A DNA stretch of 64,000 nucleotides, taken from contig NZ_QBUH01000011.1 of the NCBI RefSeq assembly GCF_003058195.1, positions 55,847-119,846 of the forward strand, read 5' to 3'. Origin of the DNA: Elizabethkingia sp. YR214. GTDB lineage: Bacteria > Bacteroidota > Bacteroidia > Flavobacteriales > Weeksellaceae. Below are positions 53,959 through 63,515 of this stretch, one piece after another (positions within the stretch are counted from its first letter, which is position 1; each line of letters starts with the position of its first letter). The translations under genes were made by a program, and so were the position numbers. Under the pieces are notes generated by a model that searched no databases, was not told the DNA's origin, and saw only the letters and a program-made list of their open reading frames with translations.

Positions 53959-54582
53959 ATGGAATTTAAAACATTAAGAAATATAGAGAACAGTTTTAAG
54001 CAGATCAGACTTTATACGATTGTATTTGCTTTGTTATGCATCTGTATTGTCGGATTTACCATCTGGAAATCTTACAACTTTGCAGAATTGCAGCGCCAGA
54101 AAATTTATGTTCTGGATAATGGAAAATCATTAATGCTGGCTTTGTCACAAGATGTTAGCAGAAACCGTCCGGTTGAAGCAAGGGAACATGTCAGGCGTTT
54201 CCATGAACTCTTTTTCACATTGGCTCCTGATAAAAATGCTATCGAAAGCAATATGAAGCGCGCTTTTTTTCTGGCTGATCAGTCTGCTTTTGACTACTAT
54301 AAAGACCTTATGGAAAAAGGCTATTACAATCGCATTATATCGGGAAATGTTCAACAGCGTATTGAGGTTGACAGCGTGGTCTGTAACTTTAATAATTACC
54401 CATATGCGGTCAATACTTACGCTACACAGTTCATTATCCGTTCAAGCAATATCACCAGACGTAACTTAAAAACTACCTGTTTTTTAGTTAATTCCGTCAG
54501 ATCAGATACTAATCCGCAGGGATTTAACATGGAAAAGTTCAGTGTGGTAGAGAATAAAGACATTGAAGTTGTTGACCGGTAA
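53959..54582 (+). CDS. traK: Conjugative transfer protein TraK
   Basis: 207 residues. One membrane span near 20-40 (TIVFALLCICIVGFTIW), then FTLAPDKNAIESNMKRAFFL and VVCNFNNYPYAVNTYATQFI, which fit TraK (VirB8-like) of Bacteroidota conjugative transposons. Inner-membrane part of the type IV secretion channel. 10 nt after TraJ and 9 nt before TraL. Confidence 0.88.
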   Translation: MEFKTLRNIENSFKQIRLYTIVFALLCICIVGFTIWKSYNFAELQRQKIYVLDNGKSLMLALSQDVSRNRPVEAREHVRRFHELFFTLAPDKNAIESNMKRAFFLADQSAFDYYKDLMEKGYYNRIISGNVQQRIEVDSVVCNFNNYPYAVNTYATQFIIRSSNITRRNLKTTCFLVNSVRSDTNPQGFNMEKFSVVENKDIEVVDR

Positions 54583-54590
54583 AATCCTAC

Positions 54591-54881
54591 ATGATGAAAA
54601 GTATTTACATCTCCCTATCCAAGGGACTAAAGGAGCTTGATCAGCGCTGGCTGAATTTATCTGTACAGAAACAGCAAAAATATCTTATCTGTTTCTTTTT
54701 CTTATATCTTCTCTTAACCATTATGGTTATAATACAGATCTGCAAAGATTTAAGGATGCAGAAAAATAAGATATCCATTGAGCCTGTAAAGAGTAAAGAT
54801 ACATTGAGAATCAGACCTTCTAATTTATCTGGGGACAACATTTCCTTAATCTTTAAAAATAATAATGATGGAAAAAAATGA
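54591..54881 (+). CDS. traL: Conjugative transfer protein TraL
   Basis: 96 residues with a single span (YLICFFFLYLLLTIMVIIQI) after a short cytoplasmic head. Small TraL proteins lie between TraK and TraM in this family. Overlaps the TraM start by 17 nt. Called mainly from position. Confidence 0.65.
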   Translation: MMKSIYISLSKGLKELDQRWLNLSVQKQQKYLICFFFLYLLLTIMVIIQICKDLRMQKNKISIEPVKSKDTLRIRPSNLSGDNISLIFKNNNDGKK

Positions 54882-56208
54882 TCATAAAACTGTTAATATT
54901 CTTACCCATAATCCAAATGCTAAAAATTTAGAAAATCAGTCAGAAGCAAAAACTCAAAGTAGAATGGAAAAGCTGAAAAAGCCAGTTATTTTTACTTTGA
55001 TGGGAATTGTTTTCCTTGGATCTTTATATCTTGTATTTAAGCCCACTTCAGACAAAAGTATAAAAGAGCAGAAAGGACTTAATGAGTTTGTACCTGATGC
55101 TTCAGGTTCTTTAATGCAGTCTGACAAACAGAAAGCTTATGAACAGGCCTTATTTGAACAAAAGAAACAAGAGGAAAAAAATACCCTGACGACCTTATCC
55201 GACTACTGGAATGACGGCAAAGGTATAAATTCAAATCAGGATCAAATAACAGAGACTCTTAACAAAAACAAATCCTATGATCTTGAGAAAAGTAAAAATA
55301 CTGCTTTAAGTACGTATCATAATGCTCAAAACACTTTAAATTCATTCTACAAAGAAGACCGAAATTATGAAGCAGAACAATTAAAAAAAGAATTGATAAT
55401 ACTAAAGAAGGAGCTGGCAGACAAGGAGTCAAAGCCGGTTAATACCATGCAGAACCAAATTATGCTTATGGAGAAATCTTATGAGATGGCTTCGCGTTAT
55501 TTTCCTTCAGTTAAAGCTTCGGAAGTAAAGGAGAAAACGGAGACAAAATCAATAGATACTCTGGAGAAAACGATCTCTAATAAGCAAGCTGGAATAAAAC
55601 CGCTTTTGTCTGTAAGGAAAAATACAGTTTCAACTTTATACAGAACTCTATCTGATACTGAGCAACCAATACATCAGAGAGACTACGCAAATCAGAGACT
55701 TTTCAATATTGGAGAAGAGGAGAGGAATATACAGATAAAAAACAGTATTTCGGCATGTATTCATAAATCACAACGGGTTATTCCTGGAGATCTGATTGTT
55801 CTTCGTTTTTTGGAGCCTGTTGAAATTGACGGGTTTAAAATTCCCAGAGGACATATTCTCTCTGGAACAGTTCAATTTCAGAGTAACCGTTTACAAATCC
55901 TTATTCATTCAATAGCTTATAATGGAAATATTATCCCTGTTGATATTCAGGTTTATGATCTCGATGGACAGGAAGGACTATTTACTGCCTACTCTCCTGA
56001 GAAAAGCGCACTAAAAGAAATTATTTCCAATATGGGAACTAATACCGGAACGAGCATCAGTTTAAGCTCAACAGCAGGACAACAGATTGCTTCAGATATG
56101 AGTAAAAGCTTGGTACAAGGGCTTTCAGGATATTTTTCCAAGAAAGTTAAAACACCCAAAGTTATGCTTAATGCAGGTCATAAAGTATGGCTTGTTTCAA
56201 AAAAATAG
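54865..56208 (+). CDS. traM: Conjugative transfer protein TraM
   Basis: 447 residues. One span (PVIFTLMGIVFLGSLYLVF), a helical, Glu/Lys-rich middle, and a C-terminal VirB10-like beta domain (IPRGHILSGTVQFQSNRLQI; VPAGD-like RVIPGDLIVLRFLEP; GMEAGLF-like DGQEGLFTAY). Links the inner and outer parts of the channel. Overlaps TraN's upstream frame; true TraN start is at 56235. Confidence 0.85.
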   Translation: MMEKNDHKTVNILTHNPNAKNLENQSEAKTQSRMEKLKKPVIFTLMGIVFLGSLYLVFKPTSDKSIKEQKGLNEFVPDASGSLMQSDKQKAYEQALFEQKKQEEKNTLTTLSDYWNDGKGINSNQDQITETLNKNKSYDLEKSKNTALSTYHNAQNTLNSFYKEDRNYEAEQLKKELIILKKELADKESKPVNTMQNQIMLMEKSYEMASRYFPSVKASEVKEKTETKSIDTLEKTISNKQAGIKPLLSVRKNTVSTLYRTLSDTEQPIHQRDYANQRLFNIGEEERNIQIKNSISACIHKSQRVIPGDLIVLRFLEPVEIDGFKIPRGHILSGTVQFQSNRLQILIHSIAYNGNIIPVDIQVYDLDGQEGLFTAYSPEKSALKEIISNMGTNTGTSISLSSTAGQQIASDMSKSLVQGLSGYFSKKVKTPKVMLNAGHKVWLVSKK

Positions 56209-56234
56209 ATATTCATTTAATAAATTTAAAATCA

Positions 56235-57164
56235 ATGAAAAAATGTATTAAGTATACAGCAGTAATTTTCTTCGTTATTTCAATAGCAGCAAAGATATAT
56301 GCTCAGCAGACAATCAATAATCATCAGTTCACAGATTCCATAACCTCTAACGCCAAAAAGGAAGTATCATTACTGGATAAAGCTAAAATAGAACCTTACT
56401 GGCTAACGGTTACTTATGAAAAAACAAGTCATTTAATTTTTCCTTCTAAAATCCGGTATGTGGATTTAGGCAGTGAATACTTAATTGCAGGTAAAGCAGA
56501 TGGAGTGGAGAATGTTTTACGTATAAAGGCAGCAGTCCAAAATTTTGAACCGGAAACTAATTTTTCTGTCATCACCGAAGATGGCAGGTTCTATAATTTT
56601 GATGTATTCTACAGTTCAGCACCTGCTGTTCTTACGTATGATTTATTAAAAATGAAGCAGACTGAACAACAAAAAGTAAGTGAAACTTTGTTTGATGAAA
56701 TGGAAGGCTATTCACCATCTTTTGCAGAATTAATTTTGGAAACAATCTACCAGCAAAACAAAAAGATTGTCAAAAATATTGATTCAGATCGTTACGGAAT
56801 AGAATTTTCGCTCAATGCTATATATGTACATCAGGGTAAATTATACTTTCATATAACATTAAACAACAAAAGCAGTCTCCCATTTATTATAGATTCTATT
56901 ACTTTTAGTATTGTCAATAAGAAAAAAGCTAAGAAAATTATTCTGCAGGATCAGACACTTTCACCTCTTCGTACCTATAAAGCTTTAGATAAAGTTCCGG
57001 AAAAATCTGAGTATAATAATGTGTTTATGCTGGATCAATTTACACTAACAAAAGATAAACTTCTGCTAATCGAAATCTTTGAAAAAAATGGTGAAAGAAA
57101 TCAGTTATTAAGAGTTAAAAATGCAGCTATTATAGATGCTAAAATTTTTGATTTTGACTTATGA
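56235..57164 (+). CDS. traN: Conjugative transfer protein TraN
   Basis: The start is set at ATG 56235, which gives a signal peptide (CIKYTAVIFFVISIAAKIYA). 309 residues. VTYEKTSHLIFPSKIRYVDL, then VLRIKAAVQNFEPETNFSVI are typical of the VirB9-like TraN family. Periplasmic/outer-membrane component of the transfer channel. Last intact tra gene: TraO, TraP and later genes are absent. Confidence 0.87.
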   Translation: MKKCIKYTAVIFFVISIAAKIYAQQTINNHQFTDSITSNAKKEVSLLDKAKIEPYWLTVTYEKTSHLIFPSKIRYVDLGSEYLIAGKADGVENVLRIKAAVQNFEPETNFSVITEDGRFYNFDVFYSSAPAVLTYDLLKMKQTEQQKVSETLFDEMEGYSPSFAELILETIYQQNKKIVKNIDSDRYGIEFSLNAIYVHQGKLYFHITLNNKSSLPFIIDSITFSIVNKKKAKKIILQDQTLSPLRTYKALDKVPEKSEYNNVFMLDQFTLTKDKLLLIEIFEKNGERNQLLRVKNAAIIDAKIFDFDL

Positions 57165-57197
57165 TATTTTAATTTTTTTTAAATAATATAAGTATTT

Positions 57198-57231
57198 AAA
57201 AAGATAACTGAATTAATTCAGTTATCTTTTT
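57198..57231. terminator. Terminator after traN
   Basis: AAAAAGATAACTGAA and TTCAGTTATCTTTTT pair perfectly around TTAA. Closes the tra remnant. Confidence 0.8.
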
Positions 57232-57317
57232 CTTATCGGTACCATAGATCCATAGATGATTTCTTGTTGTTCATTTTTTTTACGGTCAACAAGTTGCAAA
57301 TGTTTGTTTAAAATTGT

Positions 57318-58181
57318 GAATTTGTTTAAAGTTTCCTAATAATGATGAAACAAAAAGCAATTAGATGTAAATCTCTCCAGTGTTTTTGTTTCGTTTCATA
57401 TTGGATCAAGAGTGCTTTAAAGCCGCTTAACTAAGCATTCATCCACTCAATCACGAATCTTCTTTTGTAAAGCTTTTCATCAAATATTTCTTCTCTATCT
57501 GAAATATTTCCATTTCTTTTATTGAAATTGGCAAACAGATCTTTTTTTACACAAAAATTTCTCAGCTCCTGGGCATCAAAACCTGTATCATCATTAAGAA
57601 AGAGGTGATCTGTTCGAATATTGGATTTCTTAATATCTTCCAACATTGTATCTAATTGTTTGTCAATTTCAAAGACATTATGATGATGTCCACAAATAGC
57701 ATCTGAGCAGCTTAGCGGAAGTCTATTGCTGTCAAAAATAAAAAGCATATTATTCGTCTTTCTTTCCTCTCTGATAATCAACATTTTCACTGCCTATTTT
57801 CGTCGGGGCATGAAAGCCATCCAATTGAATGCGGCTCATATCCAAAAGTATTTTGTGCTTTCTAAGAGCTTTTGCTTAATCCTTTCTCAGCTTCCGTTTT
57901 TGTTCCATCTTGCAAAATGTTGGTATACACTGTTCCAGCTATATTCCACTTCAAAAAACTGTTTCACAGGGAGTTCTCGCCATTGGCAGTCTTTCTGCAG
58001 ACGATGGAGGATCGCTTCTACAACCTGTTCCAATAATACTTTGGCGTTATTTTTCTTTTCTCCCAATGATAAATACGGACAAATCTCTTTTTATAATATC
58101 TTTACTTAACAAACTTTTTTTGAAAGAATAACACAACTTTTTTACAAAGGTTTCATTCTTTCTTTTACTTTAAACAAGTTC
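57318..58181 (-). mobile_element. Decayed IS5-family-like element
   Basis: Inverted ends GAATTTGTTTAAAGT (57318-57332) and ACTTTAAACAAGTTC (58167-58181) match at 14 of 15 positions. Between them lies a broken DDE transposase (57326-58105). The right end abuts the duplicated peptide/FISUMP block. Target-site duplication not seen. About 860 bp, a usual size. Confidence 0.6.
57326..58105 (-). pseudogene. IS5-type transposase with frameshifts and nonsense codons
   Basis: N-terminal part LLEQVVEAILHRLQKDCQWR and FFEVEYSWNSVYQHFARWN, then an in-frame stop at KNGS, a shift near LDGFHAPTK, and the RFVIEWMNA end where TGG of the usual NAW is TAG. After that SGFKALLIQYETKQKHWRDL runs on to the natural stop at 57326-57328. 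At least four lesions. Confidence 0.75.
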
Positions 58182-58625
58182 AGTATCAAAGGATGGTTCA
58201 TATATTCTATTGAAAAATATAAAAATATTGTGTAAAAATGAGCCTAAAAAGGGTGTTGTTGTAATGTAGGGTCTGTGTATGGTGTTAGTATTATGTGTTT
58301 TATGCTTGTATTTTTAAAATTTGCAGTGTTAAAATAAAAACAACATAAAAAAGTGCAAAGGCTCCGAAATATCTGTTAGGTATTTTATCAAAAACGGATT
58401 ACAAATCCCTCTTAAGAAACAATCAAAATTTTGAAAAAAGCCCGGAATTAATATTTATTCATTTCCAGCATTAAACTTTTTTTCAAGTTTAACTTCTGGG
58501 AAGTACATAAGTATTTTTTAGATGCTCTATAAGTATACTTTTAAAGGAGCATATAATCTCCTATGGCTTTACTTCAAATCCCTCCGCAATTATTTACATA
58601 AAGATGAACTATAAAATTGACAATT
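58182..58625 (+). promoter_or_regulatory. Leader of the second FISUMP cassette (copy B)
   Basis: Homologous to 3088-3561 with about two dozen substitutions and a deletion of about 20 nt. Keeps both hairpins (TTCCAG ... CTGGGAA; AGGAG ... CTCCT). Begins exactly at the IS5-like end. Confidence 0.55.
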
Positions 58626-58835
58626 ATGAGAAATGATGAAAAAAAACAAATTCTATTTCAGACTGAAAAAAAGAAATATGTTTCGCCTGAAATAGATGTA
58701 ATACGAATAGAAATGGAGAGTGGAATTGCTGCCGCATCCGCTTCTGTTACTCCCGTTACGGTAAATGGTGCAGCTGATCAGGTACCTACAGACTGGGAAG
58801 GAACAGATGATACGACAATTAATACTGGATTTTAA
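58626..58835 (+). CDS. 69-residue peptide of the GIAAxSAS family (copy B)
   Basis: Identical protein to that at 3562-3771. Start ATG 58626; the upstream ATG at 58604 is out of frame because of one extra A, which settles the start for both copies. 13 nt before the FISUMP lipoprotein. Function unknown; see the entry at 3562 for the layout. Confidence 0.75.
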   Translation: MRNDEKKQILFQTEKKKYVSPEIDVIRIEMESGIAAASASVTPVTVNGAADQVPTDWEGTDDTTINTGF

Positions 58836-58848
58836 AACTTTAATAAAG

Positions 58849-60453
58849 ATGAAAAAAATATTTATTGCAAGTATATACTTGGTGTTGGGAACCACTGGTC
58901 TTTTGTTAACTTCATGTCGCAGTACTGATACAGAGAGTAATCTGGTAAGTGGTGCTCCTACTGCTGTTAATTTTAATTTGACAGGTACGGAATTTTCAGG
59001 CGGAACAGCAACTGCCCAGGCATCTGTAGAGGGAAAGGGAGTTGCATTTACTGAAGCTTCTGTTCAGAAACAAACTGTAATGGTTGATCCCAGTACAGTG
59101 ATCGTTGCAGAATTATCACCGGTTTCAGGTAGTATAAAATCTTCCACGCAGGCTTCTGTAGGGAAAGCTGCATTAGCTGCTGTACCTGGCAATGCTTTAG
59201 GAGCGGGTATTCAATTCCGTGTTATCGCCTATAATCAGGCTGATGGTTCTTTTCAGGCTTTTCAGGATTATACGGTAGGGCAACAGGCTGTACCGATGAT
59301 GCTGAATGTGGGAGCGACTTATACCATGGTCGTTTACTCTTATGGAACTATGACATTACCAGCTATTACATCAGGAGAAAAAACAAGTATCAATAATGCA
59401 CAGGTAAACTATGATGATGCAAACCGGGATTTTATGTATTACAATCAAAGCAATTATATTCCTGTAAAAGGATCTAATATTTTAAATATTACATTAAGGC
59501 ATAAAATTGCTCAGATCACCACCATTATAAGTTCAAACGGAATGGCGAATATAGCATCAGTTACAAATGCTGTTCTTACCCCGCATTATAGTAATGGTAC
59601 AATTCCTTTATCCAGTGGGGTAATGACGGGAAGAAGTACCTTAACCACAGGAGTACCTCTTCAGTTTTCCAATACCACGTCTACAACCAGTGTTGCAGCA
59701 CCTGTATTTATCAATGCAGATACCGGAGGTAATAAAACAGGATCTTTCTCGGCAGATATAAGCCTTGGAAGTACAATTGTAACTAGAAACCTGGCAAACA
59801 CATTTAAAATTACACCAGGTTATAAAAGTAATTTAACAATTAATATAGAAAAATGTGGTGCCATGGTCAATGGGGTATGGAGTGTATTTATGTGCCATAA
59901 TCTGGAGGCAGATACTACTGCAGATCCTTTTACACCGGCGGCGGCTATACATGGAGCCAAATACCAGTGGGGTGCTCAGACAGGAGAAGCCGGAAGATAT
60001 GTGTCTCAGGCTGATGATCAGTCTAGATCTGGAATAATATTGGGTTGGAATACAACTGCAAAACCCAATGGTTCTTGGAGTGATTCCAGTAAGACATCTA
60101 ACGATCCTTGCCCGACAGGTTACCGTATACCTACCTTAGCCCAGTGGCAGGCTGTTATAGCTAATAATAATATAGAGCGGGTAGGTTCTTGGGCTAATAC
60201 TGATATAAATTATACCACTGCACTTTATTTTATAAATCCTTCAAATGTCCGTACATTAATGCTTCCTGCTGCTGGTTTTCGTAACTTCCCGAGTGGAGTG
60301 TTAGGTAGTAGAGGTTTAGCCGGCTTCTATTGGAGTTCTAGTGAAACTTCTTCTTCTTCTAGCGCTAATTTCTTTGCCTTTAATAGCAGTAGTGTGAATA
60401 TGCGGATTGGTCCTCGTACGTATGGCTTTCCTGTTCGCTGTATTGCAGAATAG
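58849..60453 (+). CDS. FISUMP-type surface lipoprotein (copy B)
   Basis: 534 residues from ATG 58849. DNA is identical to copy A (3785) from before the peptide gene to 59478, nearly identical to about 60022, and then diverged. The C-terminal 140 residues keep the FISUMP frame (DPCPTGYRIPTLAQWQAV, MLPAAGF, FYWSSSETSSSSS, FPVRCIAE) but differ at most other sites from copy A (which has DPCPSGFRLPAQTEW). Signal peptide and lipobox LTSC as in copy A. No thioredoxin-fold gene follows; a dead IS3-like element does. Confidence 0.78.
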   Translation: MKKIFIASIYLVLGTTGLLLTSCRSTDTESNLVSGAPTAVNFNLTGTEFSGGTATAQASVEGKGVAFTEASVQKQTVMVDPSTVIVAELSPVSGSIKSSTQASVGKAALAAVPGNALGAGIQFRVIAYNQADGSFQAFQDYTVGQQAVPMMLNVGATYTMVVYSYGTMTLPAITSGEKTSINNAQVNYDDANRDFMYYNQSNYIPVKGSNILNITLRHKIAQITTIISSNGMANIASVTNAVLTPHYSNGTIPLSSGVMTGRSTLTTGVPLQFSNTTSTTSVAAPVFINADTGGNKTGSFSADISLGSTIVTRNLANTFKITPGYKSNLTINIEKCGAMVNGVWSVFMCHNLEADTTADPFTPAAAIHGAKYQWGAQTGEAGRYVSQADDQSRSGIILGWNTTAKPNGSWSDSSKTSNDPCPTGYRIPTLAQWQAVIANNNIERVGSWANTDINYTTALYFINPSNVRTLMLPAAGFRNFPSGVLGSRGLAGFYWSSSETSSSSSANFFAFNSSSVNMRIGPRTYGFPVRCIAE

Positions 60454-60656
60454 ATTCTATATTATTATCTAACCTGAGTTCGAGAGGTAAATATATAATG
60501 AGAGAATCTTGCAATTATCTTTCAAAAATTATTTTAAGGTATTCAATACCATTCTGTTCCATATTTTCCATATTCTGTCTTGTCCTGAAATAGCTTTACA
60601 TTAAGCTTTTTAAAATAACAAAAAAATCAAAACCAACATCATTCTAGTCCATTAAA

Positions 60657-61020
60657 CAGAGAGCCTTATAAAAGACGGGAGGAATCAGAGATCATCAGGA
60701 TCCTTACAGAGATAGATAAAGGTCTAATTAGCAAACTTGGAGCCTGTAAAAAGTATGGGCTCAATCGGAACACACTGCGTCTTTGGATTACCAAACTGTC
60801 CATTCGTACCTTAGAAGGCAAAATCTCTAATACTTTCTTTACTGACATGGAAGTAAATAGCAAGAATAGGGCTCTTCAAAAAAGGATTCATGAATTATCC
60901 AAATCTCTGGATTATGCAAAACTGAAAATTGCAAGCCTAGAAACGATGATTAAAGTTGCAGAAGAAGATTTGAAAATCAAAATAGGAAAAAAGTCTGGTA
61001 CCAAACCGCCAAAAGATTAA
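60657..61020 (+). pseudogene. IS3 orfA without a start codon
   Basis: The frame reads REPYKRREESEIIRILTEID, then CKKYGLNRNTLRLWITKLS (HTH) and ends KPPKD-stop. From the preceding stop to the conserved start there is no ATG, GTG or TTG in frame. Ends in a slippery A AAA AAG (60987-60993) that feeds orfB by a -1 shift, the standard IS3 device. Confidence 0.65.
60987..60993 (+). other. Programmed -1 frameshift heptamer A AAA AAG
   Basis: In the orfA frame the codons are GGA AAA AAG TCT. Slipping back one base continues GTC TGG TAC CAA (VWYQTAKRLRQ), the orfB sequence. Expected for IS3 elements; here left over in a dead copy. Confidence 0.7.
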
Positions 61021-61903
61021 GGCAAATTTACCCCAATAAGTCTCTCAGGGAGATTTGTATGCTGTTTGGTGTCACAAGACAAGCTTATTACGAAGCGCAG
61101 CAAAGAGAGAAACAAACGAGTATAGCCCATATGATTGTGCTGTGCCTGGTTAAAAAAATTCGCGATGAGATGCCTATGTTGGGTACAAGGAAGCTTTTGT
61201 CCAAGCTCTCTCCTCATCTTGAAGAACACGGAATAAAGATGGGTAAGGATCAATTATTTACTTTATTACGATTCCATGGCTTACTTATTCGAAAAGGCAA
61301 GAGAATGGTTAAAACGACTGATTCGCATCATTGGCTTAAAAAATATCCCAATCTGATTAAAGGGCTTTCTTTACTGGCTTCAGAACAATTATGGGTAAGT
61401 GATATAACTTATATCGAACTTTGGATGGATTTAGCTATTTAAGCTTAATTACCGATGTATATTCCAGGAAAATTGTTGGTCATGCATTACATCCAACATT
61501 AGAAGCAGCTGGATGTATCGAAGCATTAATAATAGCTGTATCAGAAAGAAAAAAGGAATCTAGTTTTACTCTTATCCATCATTCCGATCGGGGTATACAG
61601 TATTGTTCCAGAGGGTATATTGAAATTCTTCAGAGAGAAAGTATTGCTATCAGTATGACACAAACAGGAAACCCTTATGAAAATGCTTTAGCAGAGAGAA
61701 TGAATGGGATAATAAAAAATGAGTTTTTTCCAAAACGGATTTATCAAAATCATAAGGAAGCTATTGGCAGAATAGTGTAAACTTATAATAACAGCCGTCC
61801 ACATTCAAGTTTGGATTATCTGACACCCAATAAAGCTCATGCCTATGTTGGAGTGATAAAAAAACGATGGAAACAGTATAAAAGAAATCCTGCTACAAAA
61901 TAG
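60993..61903 (+). pseudogene. IS3 orfB transposase with frameshift and nonsense codon
   Basis: VWYQTAKRLRQ, then LREICMLFGVTRQAYYEAQQ and LWVSDITYIEL, where a one-base shift near 61420 breaks the frame. It goes on DGFSYLSLITDVYSRKIVGH with the catalytic DDE residues (first Asp in VSDITYI, second in SLITD, Glu in NALAERMNGIIKNEFF). A TAA at about 61778 replaces a sense codon before TYNNSRPHSSLDYLTPNKAH. Final stop 61901-61903. Confidence 0.8.
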
Positions 61904-62023
61904 TCGAAAAAAACATCAATTATTACTTATTATTGTATAATGATTTTACAAATAACTAAACAGTATTGTAAACTAAAAATAGAATTAATGTTAAATCCTG
62001 TAAGGTAATTTCAGGACGAGACA

Positions 62024-62579
62024 CCTTATAGTTTCATTAAGGTAAATGGAGCATTACTGTTTCGTGAAATTGGACATACTCTTCGTACCGTTATATAATT
62101 ATTTAAAAAGAAAATTATTGAAGTATTTTGTCTTGGGATGACTTTGTATTTTATCCCATTTTCGCTTGAGGACAGTACTATTAATTAAATCAAAAACATC
62201 AGTATTAGATTGATAAATTAATCCGTCTTTAGTAATTTGAAAATTATACTTCATAACTAGTATAAAATAATTTTGCGATGTAAATTAACAATGAATAGCG
62301 AATTAATCCTATGAAATCATACATGTAGGATGCGTGTAACCGTTAACATATAGTGTTTTACAAGAAAAAAAAGAAGCTTTTTAAAAAAAACTAATTTAGA
62401 TTTACAAAAACAATGATATTATTTATGATAATAATCTGAAGAAATTTTTCAATGATACGTTTTATTAAGATTATGAAAAGGCTTATGTAGATAGTGATTA
62501 ATGATTCTTTTGGACTATTTTAATAATAAAAAAAATATTTGATATAAATCATATTGTTTAACCAAATACCTTAATTATT
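62024..62579. other. 0.55-kb stretch with a doubtful small frame
   Basis: Only a 51-codon minus-strand frame (62099-62254) looks possible. The remainder is AT-rich, presumably holding the promoter of the metallopeptidase gene. Confidence 0.5.
62099..62254 (-). CDS. Possible 51-residue protein or gene fragment
   Basis: From ATG 62254 it reads MKYNFQITKDGLIYQSNTD then FDLINSTVLKRKWDKIQSH and ends FNNFLFK. The composition looks coding. No family is recognised; it may be a C-terminal fragment or a true small protein. Confidence 0.35.
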   Translation of the reverse strand: MKYNFQITKDGLIYQSNTDVFDLINSTVLKRKWDKIQSHPKTKYFNNFLFK

Positions 62580-63473
62580 ATGAAAAAAAAAATTATTTTA
62601 CTATTACTGACAGGAGTACTTTTGACTTCCTGCAACAGAGAAAATGAAACAATTGCTCCAGAGCAATCAGTAACTGATGAAGCTTTTATGGCACCAACAT
62701 CAGAATTATTGTGTAACTATGTTGATAGTTATTGGCCATTTTCAGCCGTTTTAAAATCAGGATTAAAAACAGTGGCTGACACTAATTTTATGCTATCTGA
62801 AATAAAAAAGAATGCTTCATTATGGGGGGAAATAACACCTCCTCTTAAATTTGTATATGCTCCACGTGATCCTGAGGGTACTTACAACGCCGCTTCATAT
62901 GCAGATGGGAAAATCTATTATGGCTACGAAATTTATTATGACGCGAAGTCAAAAAGTGCAGATAATATTGTTAATGCAATGATCTTAGCTCATGAATATG
63001 GACATCAATTGCAATATAAATATGCTCTTCCTTCTGTTAAAGAAGAGACAGTTCGTTCAACAGACTTAGAGGCCGACGGGTTTGCTGGTTATTATTTAAG
63101 AAAACCTGCTGGTTTCAATAAATCAAATTTTTCTCAGATTGCAGCAGCTTATGAGTTTGCAGCAGCTATTGGTGATAATCAAATAACATCAAAGGGACAT
63201 CATGGAACTCCCGCTCAAAGAAGGACCGCTGTTCGATTAGGTTTTTTATTAGGTGAATTTACCTTGACTGCCAAAGATTTTGATTCTCAATTCTTTCATT
63301 ACTATTCCAGTGTTTTGAATGGAACGGATCCTGATCTAACCCCAAGCTCTGCAAGTACTTTTAAATTTAATCAGGAAATTGACAGGAAAATACAAGCACA
63401 TATGAGTGAATTAAAGGATATTTATACAGAGAAGATATCTGCAGAACAATTTAAAACTATAAACACAAATTAA
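62580..63473 (+). CDS. YpfJ-like neutral zinc metallopeptidase lipoprotein
   Basis: 297 residues, lipobox TSC (Cys18). The zinc site is AHEYGHQLQ (His138, Glu139, His142), and LEADGFAGYYL with Glu164 is the third ligand, the arrangement of the neutral zinc metallopeptidase (YpfJ) group, whose members have a similar E-AD-FAG. Membrane-anchored, exported. Third HExxH lipoprotein of the window. Terminator at 63495. Confidence 0.75.
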   Translation: MKKKIILLLLTGVLLTSCNRENETIAPEQSVTDEAFMAPTSELLCNYVDSYWPFSAVLKSGLKTVADTNFMLSEIKKNASLWGEITPPLKFVYAPRDPEGTYNAASYADGKIYYGYEIYYDAKSKSADNIVNAMILAHEYGHQLQYKYALPSVKEETVRSTDLEADGFAGYYLRKPAGFNKSNFSQIAAAYEFAAAIGDNQITSKGHHGTPAQRRTAVRLGFLLGEFTLTAKDFDSQFFHYYSSVLNGTDPDLTPSSASTFKFNQEIDRKIQAHMSELKDIYTEKISAEQFKTINTN

Positions 63474-63494
63474 TTATTTTATTAAGTTTAGGAG

Positions 63495-63515
63495 CTGGCT
63501 CTATGAGCCAGTTTT
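63495..63515 (+). terminator. Terminator after the zinc-protease gene
   Basis: CTGGCTC (63495-63501) and GAGCCAG (63505-63511), then TTTTCTC. Confidence 0.85.

Larger units (their letters stand above)
60576..62023 (+). mobile_element. Decayed IS3-family element
   Basis: Imperfect inverted ends: TGTCTTGTCCTGAAAT ... (60576-60600) and its partner read inward from 62023 as TGTCTCGTCCTGAAAT, 21 of 25 matching. About 1448 bp with overlapping orfA and orfB, a usual IS3 size. No target-site duplication is visible (flanks ATTC and CCTT), so it is old. Confidence 0.75.

Noticed and set aside
57726..58131. Plus-strand frames over the IS5-like transposase
   Set aside because: The minus strand carries recognisable transposase segments; these are its antisense.
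60570..62030. Target-site duplication of the IS3-like element
   Set aside because: Flanking bases ATTC and CCTT do not match, and shifting the ends by one or two bases does not help.
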